The notes under the pieces were generated by a model, which made no database searches, was not told where the DNA came from, and saw only the letters and a list, made by a program, of their open reading frames with translations. Shown here piece after piece: positions 33,582 to 41,728 of a stretch of DNA of 64,000 nucleotides (the stretch's first letter is position 1; every line of letters starts with the position of its first letter). The stretch comes from an uncultured Propionibacteriaceae bacterium. Its GTDB lineage: Bacteria; Actinomycetota; Actinomycetes; Propionibacteriales; Propionibacteriaceae. The position numbers were made by a program, and so were the translations under genes. Where the stretch lies: the NCBI GenBank assembly GCA_937965785.1, contig CALCKT010000069.1:1-64000 (forward strand), read 5' to 3'.

Positions 33582-34862
33582 GCCGTTGCGGTGCTTGAGG
33601 ATGTGGAAGGCTGCCTGGCCGCGTTCCTCGTCGGTGGGGTTCTGGGTGTAGAGCTCGGGGCGGTGCAGCATGATCACGATGTCGGCGTCCTGTTCGAGGG
33701 ACCCGGATTCGCGCAGGTCGGCGAGCTGCGGCACCCCGTCCTTGCGCTGCTCGGCGTTGCGGCTGAGCTGCGACAGCGCGATCACCGGCACCTCCAGCTC
33801 CTTGGCGAGAAGCTTGATCTGGCGCGAGAACTCCGAGACCTCCAGCTGCCGGGACTCCACCTTCTTGCCCGAGGTCATCAGCTGGATGTAATCGATGCAG
33901 ATCAGCTGAAGGTTGTTGCGCTGTTTGAGGCGACGGGCCTTGGCGCGGATCTCCATCATCGTCAGGTTGGGGGAGTCGTCGATGAACAGCGGTTTCCCGG
34001 AGAGAGTGACGGAGCGGTCGGTGATGCGCTGCCAGTCGTTCTCGTCCATGCGCCCGCCGCGGATCTTCTGCAGCGGCACCGAGGCCTCCGCGCTCAGGAT
34101 CTTCATCACGATCTCGGTGCGGCTCATCTCCAGGGAGAAGAACACCGTGGCCAGGTCGTGGTGGATGGCTGCGGCGCGGCAGACGTCGAGGGCGAAGGTG
34201 GACTTTCCCACGCCGGGGCGGGCGGCGACGATGACCATCTGGCCGGGGTGGAGGCCGTTGGTCAGGGAATCGAGCTCGTTGAAACCGGTTGGCACCCCGG
34301 ACAGGGCGTCGCCGGAGTTCGCGATGGCCTCCATCTCGTCGAAGGTCGGTTCCATCAGGTCGTTGAGCGACCGGTAGTCCTCGCTGGCCCTGGCGCCCGT
34401 CACCTCGAACAGCGTCTGCTGGGCCTCGTCGACTATCTTGTCCACCTCGCCCTGCCCCTGGTAGCCGAGCTGCGCGATCCGGATCGAGGCGTTGACGAGG
34501 CGTCGCAGGATGGCCTTCTCGCGCACGATCTCCGCGTAGTAGGAGGCGTTGGCGGCGATGGAGATGGTGGCGAGGAGGTCGTGGAGGTAGACGGCCCCGC
34601 CGACGCGCTGGAGGTCGCCGGTGCGGCCCAGTTCGGCGGCGACGGTGATGGGGTCGGCGGGCTCGCCGCGGCCGTAGAGGCTGATGATCGACTCGAAGAT
34701 GGTCTCGTGTTTCGGCTGGTAGAAGTCGCTGCCGCGCAGAACCTCGACCACGTCGGAGATGGCGTCCTTGCTCATCAGCATGGCCCCGAGGACGCTCTGC
34801 TCGGCCTGGAGATCCTGCGGGGGGGTGCGCCCCACCGTCTCCTCGGCGTATTCCTCCGACAT
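33498..34862 (-). CDS. dnaB: Replicative DNA helicase DnaB
   Basis: A 454-residue helicase of standard bacterial length. The N-terminal domain (LQAEQSVLGAMLMSKDAI) is followed by a linker and the RecA-like C-terminal domain with Walker A ARPGVGKST (about 225), Walker B LICIDYIQLM, the DnaB DLRESGSLEQDAD motif and the late HRNG arginine-finger region. It unwinds DNA ahead of the replisome. ATG at 34862 has AGGAAGGGAAAG upstream; a longer frame beyond it is repeat-derived. No intein. Its extreme 3' end is the duplicated segment next to serS. Confidence 0.97.
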   Translation of the reverse strand: MSEEYAEETVGRTPPQDLQAEQSVLGAMLMSKDAISDVVEVLRGSDFYQPKHETIFESIISLYGRGEPADPITVAAELGRTGDLQRVGGAVYLHDLLATISIAANASYYAEIVREKAILRRLVNASIRIAQLGYQGQGEVDKIVDEAQQTLFEVTGARASEDYRSLNDLMEPTFDEMEAIANSGDALSGVPTGFNELDSLTNGLHPGQMVIVAARPGVGKSTFALDVCRAAAIHHDLATVFFSLEMSRTEIVMKILSAEASVPLQKIRGGRMDENDWQRITDRSVTLSGKPLFIDDSPNLTMMEIRAKARRLKQRNNLQLICIDYIQLMTSGKKVESRQLEVSEFSRQIKLLAKELEVPVIALSQLSRNAEQRKDGVPQLADLRESGSLEQDADIVIMLHRPELYTQNPTDEERGQAAFHILKHRNGQLDKIDALFQGHYSRFTNQPVATFNPT

Positions 34863-34944
34863 GCTTTCCCTTCCTGGCCCCCGCCGACGCATCCCGGTCG
34901 GACTCATCAATGTAACCCCGCCCCGCGACGACCGCCGCCCGGGC

Positions 34945-34975
34945 TGTGGAAAACTCTGTGGACAGCTGTGGAAGA
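34945..34975. promoter_or_regulatory. Cluster of three DnaA-box-like TGTGGA motifs upstream of dnaB
   Basis: Three TGTGGA(A/C) motifs start at 34945, 34957 and 34967, the core of the DnaA box (TGTGGATAA on this strand), 80-115 bases upstream of the dnaB start. DnaA binding here is inference. The remainder of 34863-35370 holds no gene, only the repeats listed below. Confidence 0.35.
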
Positions 34976-35088
34976 CCGGTGGGGAAGCGACGGCAACGCT
35001 GGCCGGGGTCGGGGGAAAACCGCTCAGAATCGTTATGAAACCGTTACTATTGATGGTGGGGTCGTGCCCCGGGTGGGCTTCCGCGCGT

Positions 35089-35166
35089 TTCGCTTGCCCT
35101 GCCGTCGTGTGCTTGCGCTGTAGCGCTGGCGTTTGCCCACAAGGCTGGCGTTCCCGTCGGGAAGGC
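35089..35166. repeat. 78-base direct repeat, copy 1
   Basis: Matches 35250-35327 at 75 of 78 bases. Contains the palindromic core TGCGCT-GTAGCGCTGGCG and GGCTGGCGTTCCCGTCGGGA. Non-coding, part of the family also seen at 25.4 kb. Confidence 0.85.
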
Positions 35167-35249
35167 CAGCGGACGACGGGAAGGCTGGCGTTTGGCGGGT
35201 GGGCTGGCGAGTCGGGGCTGGTGCCGTGGGTGTGGTGTCTTTCTCCTGG

Positions 35250-35327
35250 TTCGCTTGCCTTGCCGTCGTGTGCTTGCGCTGTAGCGCTGGCGTTTGTCCA
35301 TAAGGCTGGCGTTCCCGTCGGGAAGGC
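35250..35327. repeat. 78-base direct repeat, copy 2
   Basis: Second copy, 161 bases downstream of the first. The intervening 83 bases contain further GGCTGGCG fragments, so the region is built of iterated pieces of one repeat family. Confidence 0.85.
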
Positions 35328-35370
35328 AGGCGAATGGCGGGAAGGCAAGCGGACCGGAGACGGGGAACGC

Positions 35371-35399
35371 TTGAAGCGGTTACCCCTGGGGGGTATGGT
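35371..35399 (+). promoter_or_regulatory. csoR promoter with CsoR-type copper operator in the spacer
   Basis: A -35 box TTGAAG (35371-35376), a 17-base spacer and a -10 box TATGGT (35394-35399). The palindrome TACCCC-TGG-GGGGTA type (35381-35395) fills the spacer and resembles known CsoR operators. CsoR without copper should block RNA polymerase here; Cu(I) would release it. The predicted transcript start falls at or next to the GTG of csoR. Confidence 0.7.
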
Positions 35400-35406
35400 T
35401 GGCGGA

Positions 35407-35715
35407 GTGGAAAACGAACACGAGTGCTGCCACGCACAGCACGGTTACACCGCCGACAAGCAGGCCTACCTGCGGCGGCTCCGGCTGATCGAGGGCCAGG
35501 CGCGCGGGATCGCCCGCATGGTGGAGCAGGACGAGTACTGCATCGACATCATGACGCAGATCTCCGCCGTCACCAGCGCCCTCAAGGCGGTGTCCATGGC
35601 CCTGTTGAAGGACCACCTCGAACACTGCGTCGCGGCCGCCGTGCGTGAGGGCGGGGACGCCGCCCAGGAGAAGTTCGACGAGGCCATGACCGCCATCTCC
35701 CGGTTGGCCCGCTGA
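35407..35715 (+). CDS. csoR: CsoR-type copper-sensing repressor
   Basis: A 102-residue all-helical DUF156 protein. The Cu(I) ligands Cys-His-Cys of CsoR are present: Cys in DEYCIDIM and His and Cys in LLKDHLEHC. An N-terminal Cys/His-rich stretch (HECCHAQHG) could bind extra metal. It represses its own promoter and the copZ-copA genes behind it. GTG at 35407 is chosen because the -10 box puts the transcript start there, making a leaderless mRNA; ATG at 35395 lies inside the -10/operator and is unlikely. Confidence 0.88.
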   Translation: MENEHECCHAQHGYTADKQAYLRRLRLIEGQARGIARMVEQDEYCIDIMTQISAVTSALKAVSMALLKDHLEHCVAAAVREGGDAAQEKFDEAMTAISRLAR

Positions 35716-35727
35716 ACGCGGAAACCC

Positions 35728-35778
35728 CTCCGGCAAGGGCCGGAGAAAACGTCAGACCCCCGGATCGCACCGGGGGTC
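35728..35778 (+). terminator. Two small hairpins between csoR and copZ
   Basis: CTCCGGC/GCCGGAG (35728-35734 and 35739-35745) and GACCCCCGG/CCGGGGGTC (35755-35763 and 35770-35778). No U tract follows. They could attenuate transcription or set the csoR to copZ ratio; the copZ ribosome site GGAAAGGAAA follows the second stem. Confidence 0.45.
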
Positions 35779-35793
35779 GGAAAGGAAACAACC

Positions 35794-36003
35794 ATGAAGA
35801 CCGACTACGCCGTCGCAGGGATGACCTGCGGACACTGCGCCTCCCACGTCACCGAGGAGATCCAGACCATCAAGGGCGTCAAGAGCGTCAGCGTCGACTG
35901 GGAATCGGGCCGGATGGTCATCGAATCCGACGAGAAGATCCCCTTCGACGCGGTCGTCGAGGCCGTCGCCGAGGCCGGCGACTACACCGTCAAAGAGGCC
36001 TGA
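35794..36003 (+). CDS. copZ: Copper chaperone CopZ
   Basis: A 69-residue heavy-metal-associated domain with the Cu(I) motif M-T-C-G-H-C at residues 10-15 and the usual beta-alpha-beta-beta-alpha-beta pattern. It carries Cu(I) in the cytoplasm to CopA. A GGAAAGGAAACAACC ribosome site precedes the ATG. Between csoR and copA in one operon. Confidence 0.93.
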   Translation: MKTDYAVAGMTCGHCASHVTEEIQTIKGVKSVSVDWESGRMVIESDEKIPFDAVVEAVAEAGDYTVKEA

Positions 36004-36048
36004 GACGTGGCAACGAACCACACAGGACACGCAGGAGGTGAGCAATAG

Positions 36049-38253
36049 ATGACCAACACCGGTGTGGTGGAGCGGGGTTCCACCGGGGGCGCCAAGAACT
36101 CGGTGGCGATCTCCCTCGACCTGACGGGCATGACCTGCGCCTCCTGTGCCAACCGCATAGAGAAGAAACTCAACAAGGTCGACGGGGTGCAGGCCACCGT
36201 CAACTACGCCACCGAGAAGGCCAGCGTGCAGGCCCCGAAGGGCACCACCGTCCAGGATCTGATCGCCGTGGTGGAGGCCGCAGGCTACGGGGCCCGCGAG
36301 ACCACCGTCGAGCCCCGGGAGGAACGCGCCGACGTGCTCCTGCCGCGGGTGCAGCTGGCATTCACGCTGGCGGTCCCCGTGATCGCGGTCTCGATGGTGC
36401 CCGCCCTGCAGTTCCCCGGCTGGCAGTGGCTGGCATTGCTGCTGACCACCATCGTCGTGTTCTGGTGCGGGCGCAGCTTCCACAGGGCCGCGCTCACCAA
36501 CATCCGGCACGGCGCCACCACCATGGACACCCTGGTCAGTCTCGGCACCTCGGTGGCGTGGTTGTGGTCGGTGGTGGCCATGTTCTTCGGGCATGCCGGC
36601 GCCATCGGCATGACCCACGAGTTCACGCTGACCCTCGGTCGCGCCGACCCGATGGGCAGCGTCTACTTCGAGGCCGCCGCGGGCGTGGTCGCCTTCCTGC
36701 TGCTGGGCCGCTGGATCGAGGCCCGCTCCAAGCGGGAGGCCGGATCCGCGGTGCGGGCGCTGCTGGAGGTCGGCGCGAAGGAGGCGACGATCCTGCGCGA
36801 CGGCGCGGAGGTCGCGATTCCAGCGGGTGAGCTGTCGCTCAACGACCTCATCGTGGTGCGTCCCGGAGAGAAGGTGGCCGCCGACGGTGTGGTGGTCGAG
36901 GGCAGTTCCGCCGTCGACGCCGCCGTCATCACGGGCGAGTCGCTGCCGGTGGAGGTCGGCCCGGGCTCGGCGGTGGTGGGCGGGTCGGTCAACGCCACGG
37001 GACGCCTGGTGGTCAAGGCGACGGCGGTCGGGTCGGCCACACAGGTGGCGCAGATCGCGCGGCTCGTCGAGGAAGCCCAGACCGGCAAGGCCCGGGCCCA
37101 GCGCCTGGCGGACCGGATCACGGAGTTCTTCGTGCCCGCCGTGCTGGCGCTGGCCATGCTCACCTTCATGGTGCAGCTGCTCGCAGGTGCGGGGTCCACC
37201 TTTGCGCTCACCGCGGGCATCGCGGTGCTCATCATCGCCTGCCCGTGCGCGCTCGGGCTCGCCACCCCGTCGGCGCTGCTGGTGGGCACCGGTCGCGGCG
37301 CCGAGCTGGGCGTGATCATCCGCGGCGCCCAGGCCCTGGAGAAGGCCCGTTCCGTGCAGGCGGTGGTGCTGGACAAGACCGGCACCCTCACCACGGGGAG
37401 GATGTCGGTGCTGGAGGTCGCGCCCGCCGAGGGCGTGGACGAGGCCGAGCTGCTGGCCGTCGCCGCGGCCGTGGAGGCCGGCTCCGAGCATCCCATCGCC
37501 CGCGCCGTCGTGGAGCGCGCCGAGGATGTACCCGCGGCGGAGCGGTTCGAGGCCCTGCCCGGTATCGGGGCGCGGGCCCTGCTCGACGGGGTTCCGGTGG
37601 CGGTGGGTTCCCGGCGTCTGCTGGCCGAGCAGGGCATCGAGCCCCCCGGCGAGGCCGGTCGGCTCGGCAGCGAGGTGTTCGTCGTCCGTGACGGCGCGCT
37701 GCTGGGGCGGATCGTGGTCGGCGACCAGCTCAAACCCGGGGCCGAGCAGGCCGTGGCCGGGTTGAGGGACCTGGGATTGCGACCGGTGCTGCTGACCGGT
37801 GACTCGTGGGCCGTGGCCCGGGAGGTGGCCTCGCAGGTGGGCATCGAGGACGTGCACGCCGAGGTCCTGCCGCAGGGCAAGGCCGAGGTGATCACCGGGC
37901 TGCAGGCCGATGGGATGCGGGTGGCGATGGTCGGCGACGGGGTGAACGACGCCGCGGCGCTTGCCACCTCCGACCTCGGCATCGCGATGGGCGCGGGCAC
38001 CGACGCGGCCATGGCCGCCAGCGACCTCACCCTGATGCGCGACGACCTGATGGGCGTGGTGGACGCCATCCGGCTCTCCCGCGCCACGGAACGCACCATC
38101 CGTGGCAACCTGTTGTGGGCCTTCTTCTACAACGTCGCGGCCATCCCGGTGGCGGCCCTCGGGTTGCTGACCCCGATGATCGCAGGGGCGGCCATGGCCT
38201 GCTCCAGCGTGTTCGTGGTGCTGAACTCTCTCAGGTTGCGTAACTTCCGCTGA
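36049..38253 (+). CDS. copA: Cu(I)-exporting P1B-type ATPase CopA
   Basis: A 734-residue P-type ATPase. One N-terminal metal-binding domain with MTCASC (about 28-33), the actuator TGES motif near residue 300, the membrane Cys-Pro-Cys in IIACPCALGLATPSA near residue 400, phosphorylation site DKTGTLTTG near 440, the nucleotide-domain SEHPIA, and the hinge MVGDGVNDAAAL near 625. It pumps Cu(I) out of the cytoplasm. Only one N-terminal metal domain is present, as in many actinobacteria. AGGAGGTGAGCAATAG precedes the ATG. Confidence 0.96.
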   Translation: MTNTGVVERGSTGGAKNSVAISLDLTGMTCASCANRIEKKLNKVDGVQATVNYATEKASVQAPKGTTVQDLIAVVEAAGYGARETTVEPREERADVLLPRVQLAFTLAVPVIAVSMVPALQFPGWQWLALLLTTIVVFWCGRSFHRAALTNIRHGATTMDTLVSLGTSVAWLWSVVAMFFGHAGAIGMTHEFTLTLGRADPMGSVYFEAAAGVVAFLLLGRWIEARSKREAGSAVRALLEVGAKEATILRDGAEVAIPAGELSLNDLIVVRPGEKVAADGVVVEGSSAVDAAVITGESLPVEVGPGSAVVGGSVNATGRLVVKATAVGSATQVAQIARLVEEAQTGKARAQRLADRITEFFVPAVLALAMLTFMVQLLAGAGSTFALTAGIAVLIIACPCALGLATPSALLVGTGRGAELGVIIRGAQALEKARSVQAVVLDKTGTLTTGRMSVLEVAPAEGVDEAELLAVAAAVEAGSEHPIARAVVERAEDVPAAERFEALPGIGARALLDGVPVAVGSRRLLAEQGIEPPGEAGRLGSEVFVVRDGALLGRIVVGDQLKPGAEQAVAGLRDLGLRPVLLTGDSWAVAREVASQVGIEDVHAEVLPQGKAEVITGLQADGMRVAMVGDGVNDAAALATSDLGIAMGAGTDAAMAASDLTLMRDDLMGVVDAIRLSRATERTIRGNLLWAFFYNVAAIPVAALGLLTPMIAGAAMACSSVFVVLNSLRLRNFR

Positions 38254-38512
38254 GGCCATCCGTCGCGGCTCCCCGGCCCCCACCAATTCCTCCCGGATAT
38301 CGGGGGTCATTGTGAAACCCGTGGTCACGTGAGGATTCGCACCCCGGGATGCGGGTGCCGACGCGGGACTGTTACCAGTTGGGAGGGCCGAGGGTTGCAA
38401 TCGAACTGCGCGGTCCTGAGAGATTCTCAGGTTTCGTTTGGAATTAAATCTGCGCTCGGCTAGGCTGACCCAGCCGGTAAGTTCCGGGAAGTCTCAGACC
38501 AGGAAGAGATCT

Positions 38513-39694
38513 ATGGCCAAGAAACACGTGGTTATTGCCGCAGTGGCAGGTGGGGTGGCGCTGACGATCGCCGGTGGCGTCGCCGTCGCGATGGCACTGC
38601 ACAAGAACGATGTGATCCTTTCCGTGGACGGGGAAACCCACAACGTCTCGGTTCGCGAGGACACCGTGCAGCAAGTACTCGAGAAGGACGGGATCACCGT
38701 CGGCGAGCACGACGTGGTCGCCCCGTCGCTGGACACCAAGATCACCAACGGCATGGAGATCACCGTCCTCTACGGACGTCAGCTCCAGCTGACCATCGAC
38801 GGCGAGGCACGCACCGCATGGACCACCGCCCGCACCGTCGAAGATGCGCTGACGCAACTCAACCTCAACGATCCCGACTCCAAGCTGTCCGCTTCCCGGT
38901 CGGCCGCCATCGGCCGCGAAGGGCTCTCCTTCAACATCAGCACCCCCAAGAACGTGACCATCGACGCCGCGGGCACCCCGGTCGAACTGCGGGTCGCCGG
39001 GACCGTCGGCGACGCCCTGACCGCCGCCAAGGTGACCCCCGACGAGGACGATGTCGTCACCCCCGCCGCGGACACCTCCCTCACCGATGGCCTGGCCATC
39101 AGCTACACCAACGTCGAGCAGCGCACCACCAGCAAGGAGGAAGCGGTCCCCTTCGAGAAGAAGGAGGAGAAGTCCGACGAGCTGGAGGAGGGCAAGACCA
39201 AGGTCACCACCGAGGGTGTCAACGGCGTCAAGACCCAGAACTTCGTCGAGGTCTACCACAATGGCACGCTGGTTTCCTCCGAACTCCAGAACGAGCAGGT
39301 CACCAAGGAACCCGTCACCCAGGTGACCCAGGTCGGTACCAAGAAGAAGGCCAGCAAGTCGTCCGAGGGCGGCTCCGGCTCGGGTAGTGGCGGCGACGGT
39401 GACCTCAGCCCCGCCAACGGCAGCTCCTGCAAGGCCTCCTACTACTGGCAGGGACAGATGACGGCCTCCGGGGAGCGGTTCAACCCCAGCGATCTCACCG
39501 CCGCCCACAAGACCCTTCCCCTCGGCAGCAAGGTCAAGGTGACCAACCCGAGCAACGGCAAGACCGTCGTGGTTCGCATCAACGACCGCGGCCCCTACAT
39601 CGCCGGACGCTGCCTGGACCTGTCCAAGGCCGCCATGGAAACCATCGGCGGCACCTCCTCCGGGGTGATCACCGTCAACTACGAGGTCCTCTGA
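38513..39694 (+). CDS. Cell-wall protein with DUF348, G5 and RlpA/3D-like barrel domains (RpfB-like architecture)
   Basis: A 393-residue secreted protein. An N-terminal membrane segment (about 5-30) is followed by DUF348 repeats (ILSVDGETHNVSVREDTVQQVLEKDGI and two weaker copies to about 215), a G5 domain (about 215-295), a Gly/Ser linker, and a C-terminal double-psi barrel (about 305-393, CKASYYWQGQMTASGERFNPSD, NDRGPYIAGRCLDLSKAA) with the catalytic-type Asp pattern of RlpA/3D murein hydrolases. RpfB of mycobacteria has the same DUF348-G5 arrangement but ends in a lysozyme-like Rpf domain, which is absent here. Probable role: peptidoglycan remodelling in growth or separation. A purine-rich AGGAAGAG site precedes the ATG. 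Confidence 0.85.
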   Translation: MAKKHVVIAAVAGGVALTIAGGVAVAMALHKNDVILSVDGETHNVSVREDTVQQVLEKDGITVGEHDVVAPSLDTKITNGMEITVLYGRQLQLTIDGEARTAWTTARTVEDALTQLNLNDPDSKLSASRSAAIGREGLSFNISTPKNVTIDAAGTPVELRVAGTVGDALTAAKVTPDEDDVVTPAADTSLTDGLAISYTNVEQRTTSKEEAVPFEKKEEKSDELEEGKTKVTTEGVNGVKTQNFVEVYHNGTLVSSELQNEQVTKEPVTQVTQVGTKKKASKSSEGGSGSGSGGDGDLSPANGSSCKASYYWQGQMTASGERFNPSDLTAAHKTLPLGSKVKVTNPSNGKTVVVRINDRGPYIAGRCLDLSKAAMETIGGTSSGVITVNYEVL

Positions 39695-39730
39695 CAAATA
39701 AGAACGTGGCTTTCGAGCCCTTCCTCAATT

Positions 39731-39774
39731 CCCGCCGAACCCCTGCGCCCACCTCCGCGCAGGGGTTCGGTGGG
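39731..39774 (+). terminator. Strong hairpin terminator after the DUF348-G5-3D gene
   Basis: A 14-bp perfect stem (39735-39748 and 39757-39770, CCGAACCCCTGCGC type) extended by further pairs to 39731/39774, with an 8-base loop, 36 bases after the stop codon. Confidence 0.85.
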
Positions 39775-39798
39775 TCCTGGGGGTCTGTTCCCCAAACT

Positions 39799-40003
39799 GG
39801 TTGAGCCGACCCTCACGAGCATCAGCGAGTGGGTCGTGTCGAAACCGTGCGGCGGGTGAATGGTGGTCGGGTCTGGCCGCCGGCTGCGGGGTGGTTTCGA
39901 CACGGGTCGCTCCTTCGTCGCGCCCCGGCTCAACCAGCTTTGGGGTAGGGAGGTTCGTGCCCCGGTTCAACCGGCTTTGGGGTAGGGAGGTTCGCGTCCC
40001 GGT
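39799..40003. repeat. Cluster of dispersed repeats, inverted pair plus tandem fragments
   Basis: 39799-39846 (GGTTGAGCC...GTGTCGAAACC) is a diverged inverse copy of 39888-39945 (GGTTTCGACAC...GGCTCAACC), so the two can fold together. Two shorter tandem fragments AGGTTCG(T/C)G-CCGGTTCAA follow to about 40020 and run into the last codons of the glycosyltransferase on the opposite strand. Confidence 0.75.
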
Positions 40004-41293
40004 TCAATCAGCCTGGGGGAGGGGGCGACGCCGGGCGACCTGCTGGTAGATCCGAAGCATCTCCTGGGCCTGTGACTCAATCGTCCACTGGCCCGCCAGG
40101 CGACGCGAGGTCTCGGATGCGCGGGCCCGCCACTGGGCATCGGGCAGTTTCTCGATGATCCGCATGATGGCGGCCGCCAGGGAGGCGGGGGTGGGGCTGG
40201 CGAGTTCGGCGTTCACTCCCGGTTCCAGCACCAGTTGCAGCTCCGGATCCACCGAGACGATCGGCAGGCCAGCCAGTGCCGCCTCGTGCAGGACCAGGGC
40301 CTGGGTGTCGGTCTGGCTGGGGAAGGCGTACAGGTCCCCCATCTCGTAGAACGCCCCCAGCGACTCGCGTTTCTGCTCACCCGGCAGGATGATGTGGCCG
40401 CGTCGCCTGCCCGCGTCGAGGACCTTCGCGATCTTCGGGTAACGCTGCCAGTCGCCGACCACCATGAGCTGCGCATCCGGACGCTGAGCCACGACCAGCT
40501 CAAACGCCTCGCACAGCAGCGGCAATCCCTTCTCCGGGGCGATGCGACCCACGTAGATCACCAGCGGACCCGGGCCGCGCGGCACCGGCGGGGGACCCGA
40601 CGGCAGCGGGTCGACGCCGTTCGGCACCACGATCAGGTTCGCATCCGGCGCCAGGGAAAGGCAGCGGGCGGCGGTCTTCGGCGACGGCGACGTCACCAGA
40701 TCCGCCGAATCCAGCATCTTCTTGCACAACCCCAGCAGCGTCGCCGTGGAGCGGCCCCGGTCGGCGAACCGGACCGCCGCGTCGCGCAGGTCGGCTGAGT
40801 TGAGGATTTCCCCGTGGGTCAGCCTCGCGAATGCCCGCACCACCCCGTGCAGCAGCGGTAGGACCGCGGCGTAGTGGTCGGCGTAGGCGTCGAAGTCGGT
40901 GTGCCAGGTCATCAGCATCGGCTTGTTCAACCGTTTCGCGGCCCAGGTGCCGAGCACCCCGACGGTTCCCAGCCCGTGGACGTGGATCACGTCGGGATCG
41001 AGTTGGCCGATCCGCTCGATGGTTCGTTCGAAATGCCTGCCGTTGGCGACCCGCGTGGGCATGTTCGGCACCCGCACCGAAGGCAGTCGCAGTTCGACGC
41101 GGCCCTCCCGCCCCAGGTGCGGATTCGGCCCCTTGGCCTTCGGCGCGACGACCACGACCTCGTGTCCGGCGTCGAGCAGGTTGCCCTCCAGCTGTTGGAC
41201 CGCGAACATCAGACCGTTGCTGCCGGGACCGTAGTTGTCGGTGAACTGCGCAACCTTCAGGCGACGTGATGAGTGCTCGGGGTCTTCGGTCAC
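40004..41293 (-). CDS. GT4-family glycosyltransferase
   Basis: A 429-residue GT-B enzyme. The N-terminal domain has the loop DNYGPGSNGLMFAVQQL and the HVHGLGTVGVLG strand; the C-terminal domain has VVPNGVDPLPSGPP, VIYVGRIAPEKGLPLL near 235, and the donor-binding E-x7-E type LVLHEAALAGLPIVSVDPE near 345. Homologues transfer mannose or glucose to lipids or cell-wall glycans at the inner membrane face. The GTG at 41293 is chosen because the protein family begins with RLKVAQF; the open frame extends upstream through repeat DNA. Its 3' end lies in the repeat cluster. Confidence 0.85.
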   Translation of the reverse strand: MTEDPEHSSRRLKVAQFTDNYGPGSNGLMFAVQQLEGNLLDAGHEVVVVAPKAKGPNPHLGREGRVELRLPSVRVPNMPTRVANGRHFERTIERIGQLDPDVIHVHGLGTVGVLGTWAAKRLNKPMLMTWHTDFDAYADHYAAVLPLLHGVVRAFARLTHGEILNSADLRDAAVRFADRGRSTATLLGLCKKMLDSADLVTSPSPKTAARCLSLAPDANLIVVPNGVDPLPSGPPPVPRGPGPLVIYVGRIAPEKGLPLLCEAFELVVAQRPDAQLMVVGDWQRYPKIAKVLDAGRRRGHIILPGEQKRESLGAFYEMGDLYAFPSQTDTQALVLHEAALAGLPIVSVDPELQLVLEPGVNAELASPTPASLAAAIMRIIEKLPDAQWRARASETSRRLAGQWTIESQAQEMLRIYQQVARRRPLPQAD

Positions 41294-41384
41294 GCCCGAC
41301 ACTCTAGCCGAACCGCCCTCCACACGGTTTTCCGCGCCGAAAATGCCTGTGGATTCCCTGAACGGGATTGGAGACGGTGAAATT

Positions 41385-41430
41385 GTTTGAGCCGACCTGC
41401 GAGTGGCAGTCAGTGGGTAGTGTCGAAACC
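41385..41430. repeat. Dispersed repeat copy upstream of the glycosyltransferase
   Basis: A diverged copy, same orientation as 39799-39846 (GTTTGAGCC...GTGTCGAAACC). Copies therefore lie on both sides of the glycosyltransferase gene. The 41294-41615 stretch contains nothing else recognisable. Confidence 0.6.
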
Positions 41431-41615
41431 ATGGTGGGGTGGCTTGGAGTGCTGCACGCTTTCGTGGGCGGTGATGAAAAACAGGTTTGAGGGACCGTGA
41501 TGGCTGGTTCACCTCACGGCTGGTGCCCAACGGGCAACGCCGACTGGGTCATAGAAGCCGTCGCCGAGGAGGTCACGGTGTGGCAGAAACGGTCGAAGGT
41601 TTGCCACGAAAACGT

Positions 41616-41646
41616 TTGACCTTGACGTACCGTCAACGCCTTCACT
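41616..41646 (+). promoter_or_regulatory. MerR-type promoter/operator before the polyketide operon
   Basis: A -35 TTGACC (41616-41621), a 19-base spacer and a weak -10 TTCACT (41641-41646). The spacer starts with the palindrome TTGACG-TAC-CGTCAA (41622-41636). A 19-base spacer filled by a dyad is the hallmark of MerR-activated promoters. The same layout recurs at 60393. Confidence 0.65.
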
Positions 41647-41728
41647 GGACACAGAGCACGGTGACACCGGCCTGTGACTGGTTTGGAAGGGCGAAGGAGG
41701 AGCAGCTGACCACGGCTGCGATACGACG

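Noticed and set aside
35089..35345. Possible CRISPR array in the repeat region upstream of csoR
   Set aside because: Two 78-base copies with 83 bases between and scattered fragments; repeat and spacer sizes do not fit, and no cas genes adjoin.
33498..35348. Longer DnaB starting at 35348
   Set aside because: The extra 160 codons are translated repeat DNA; DnaB family start and a ribosome site support 34862.
35752..38400. 882-codon open frame antisense to copA
   Set aside because: Low-complexity His/Arg/Gly-rich translation, covers copZ, copA and promoters; shadow of the real genes.
38254..38512. Possible c-di-AMP riboswitch before the DUF348-G5 gene
   Set aside because: Such switches precede some rpf-like genes, but I could not find the conserved core in this 259-base leader.
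40155..41269. Plus-strand frames over the glycosyltransferase
   Set aside because: Arg/His-rich shadows; the minus-strand GT-B motifs are clear.
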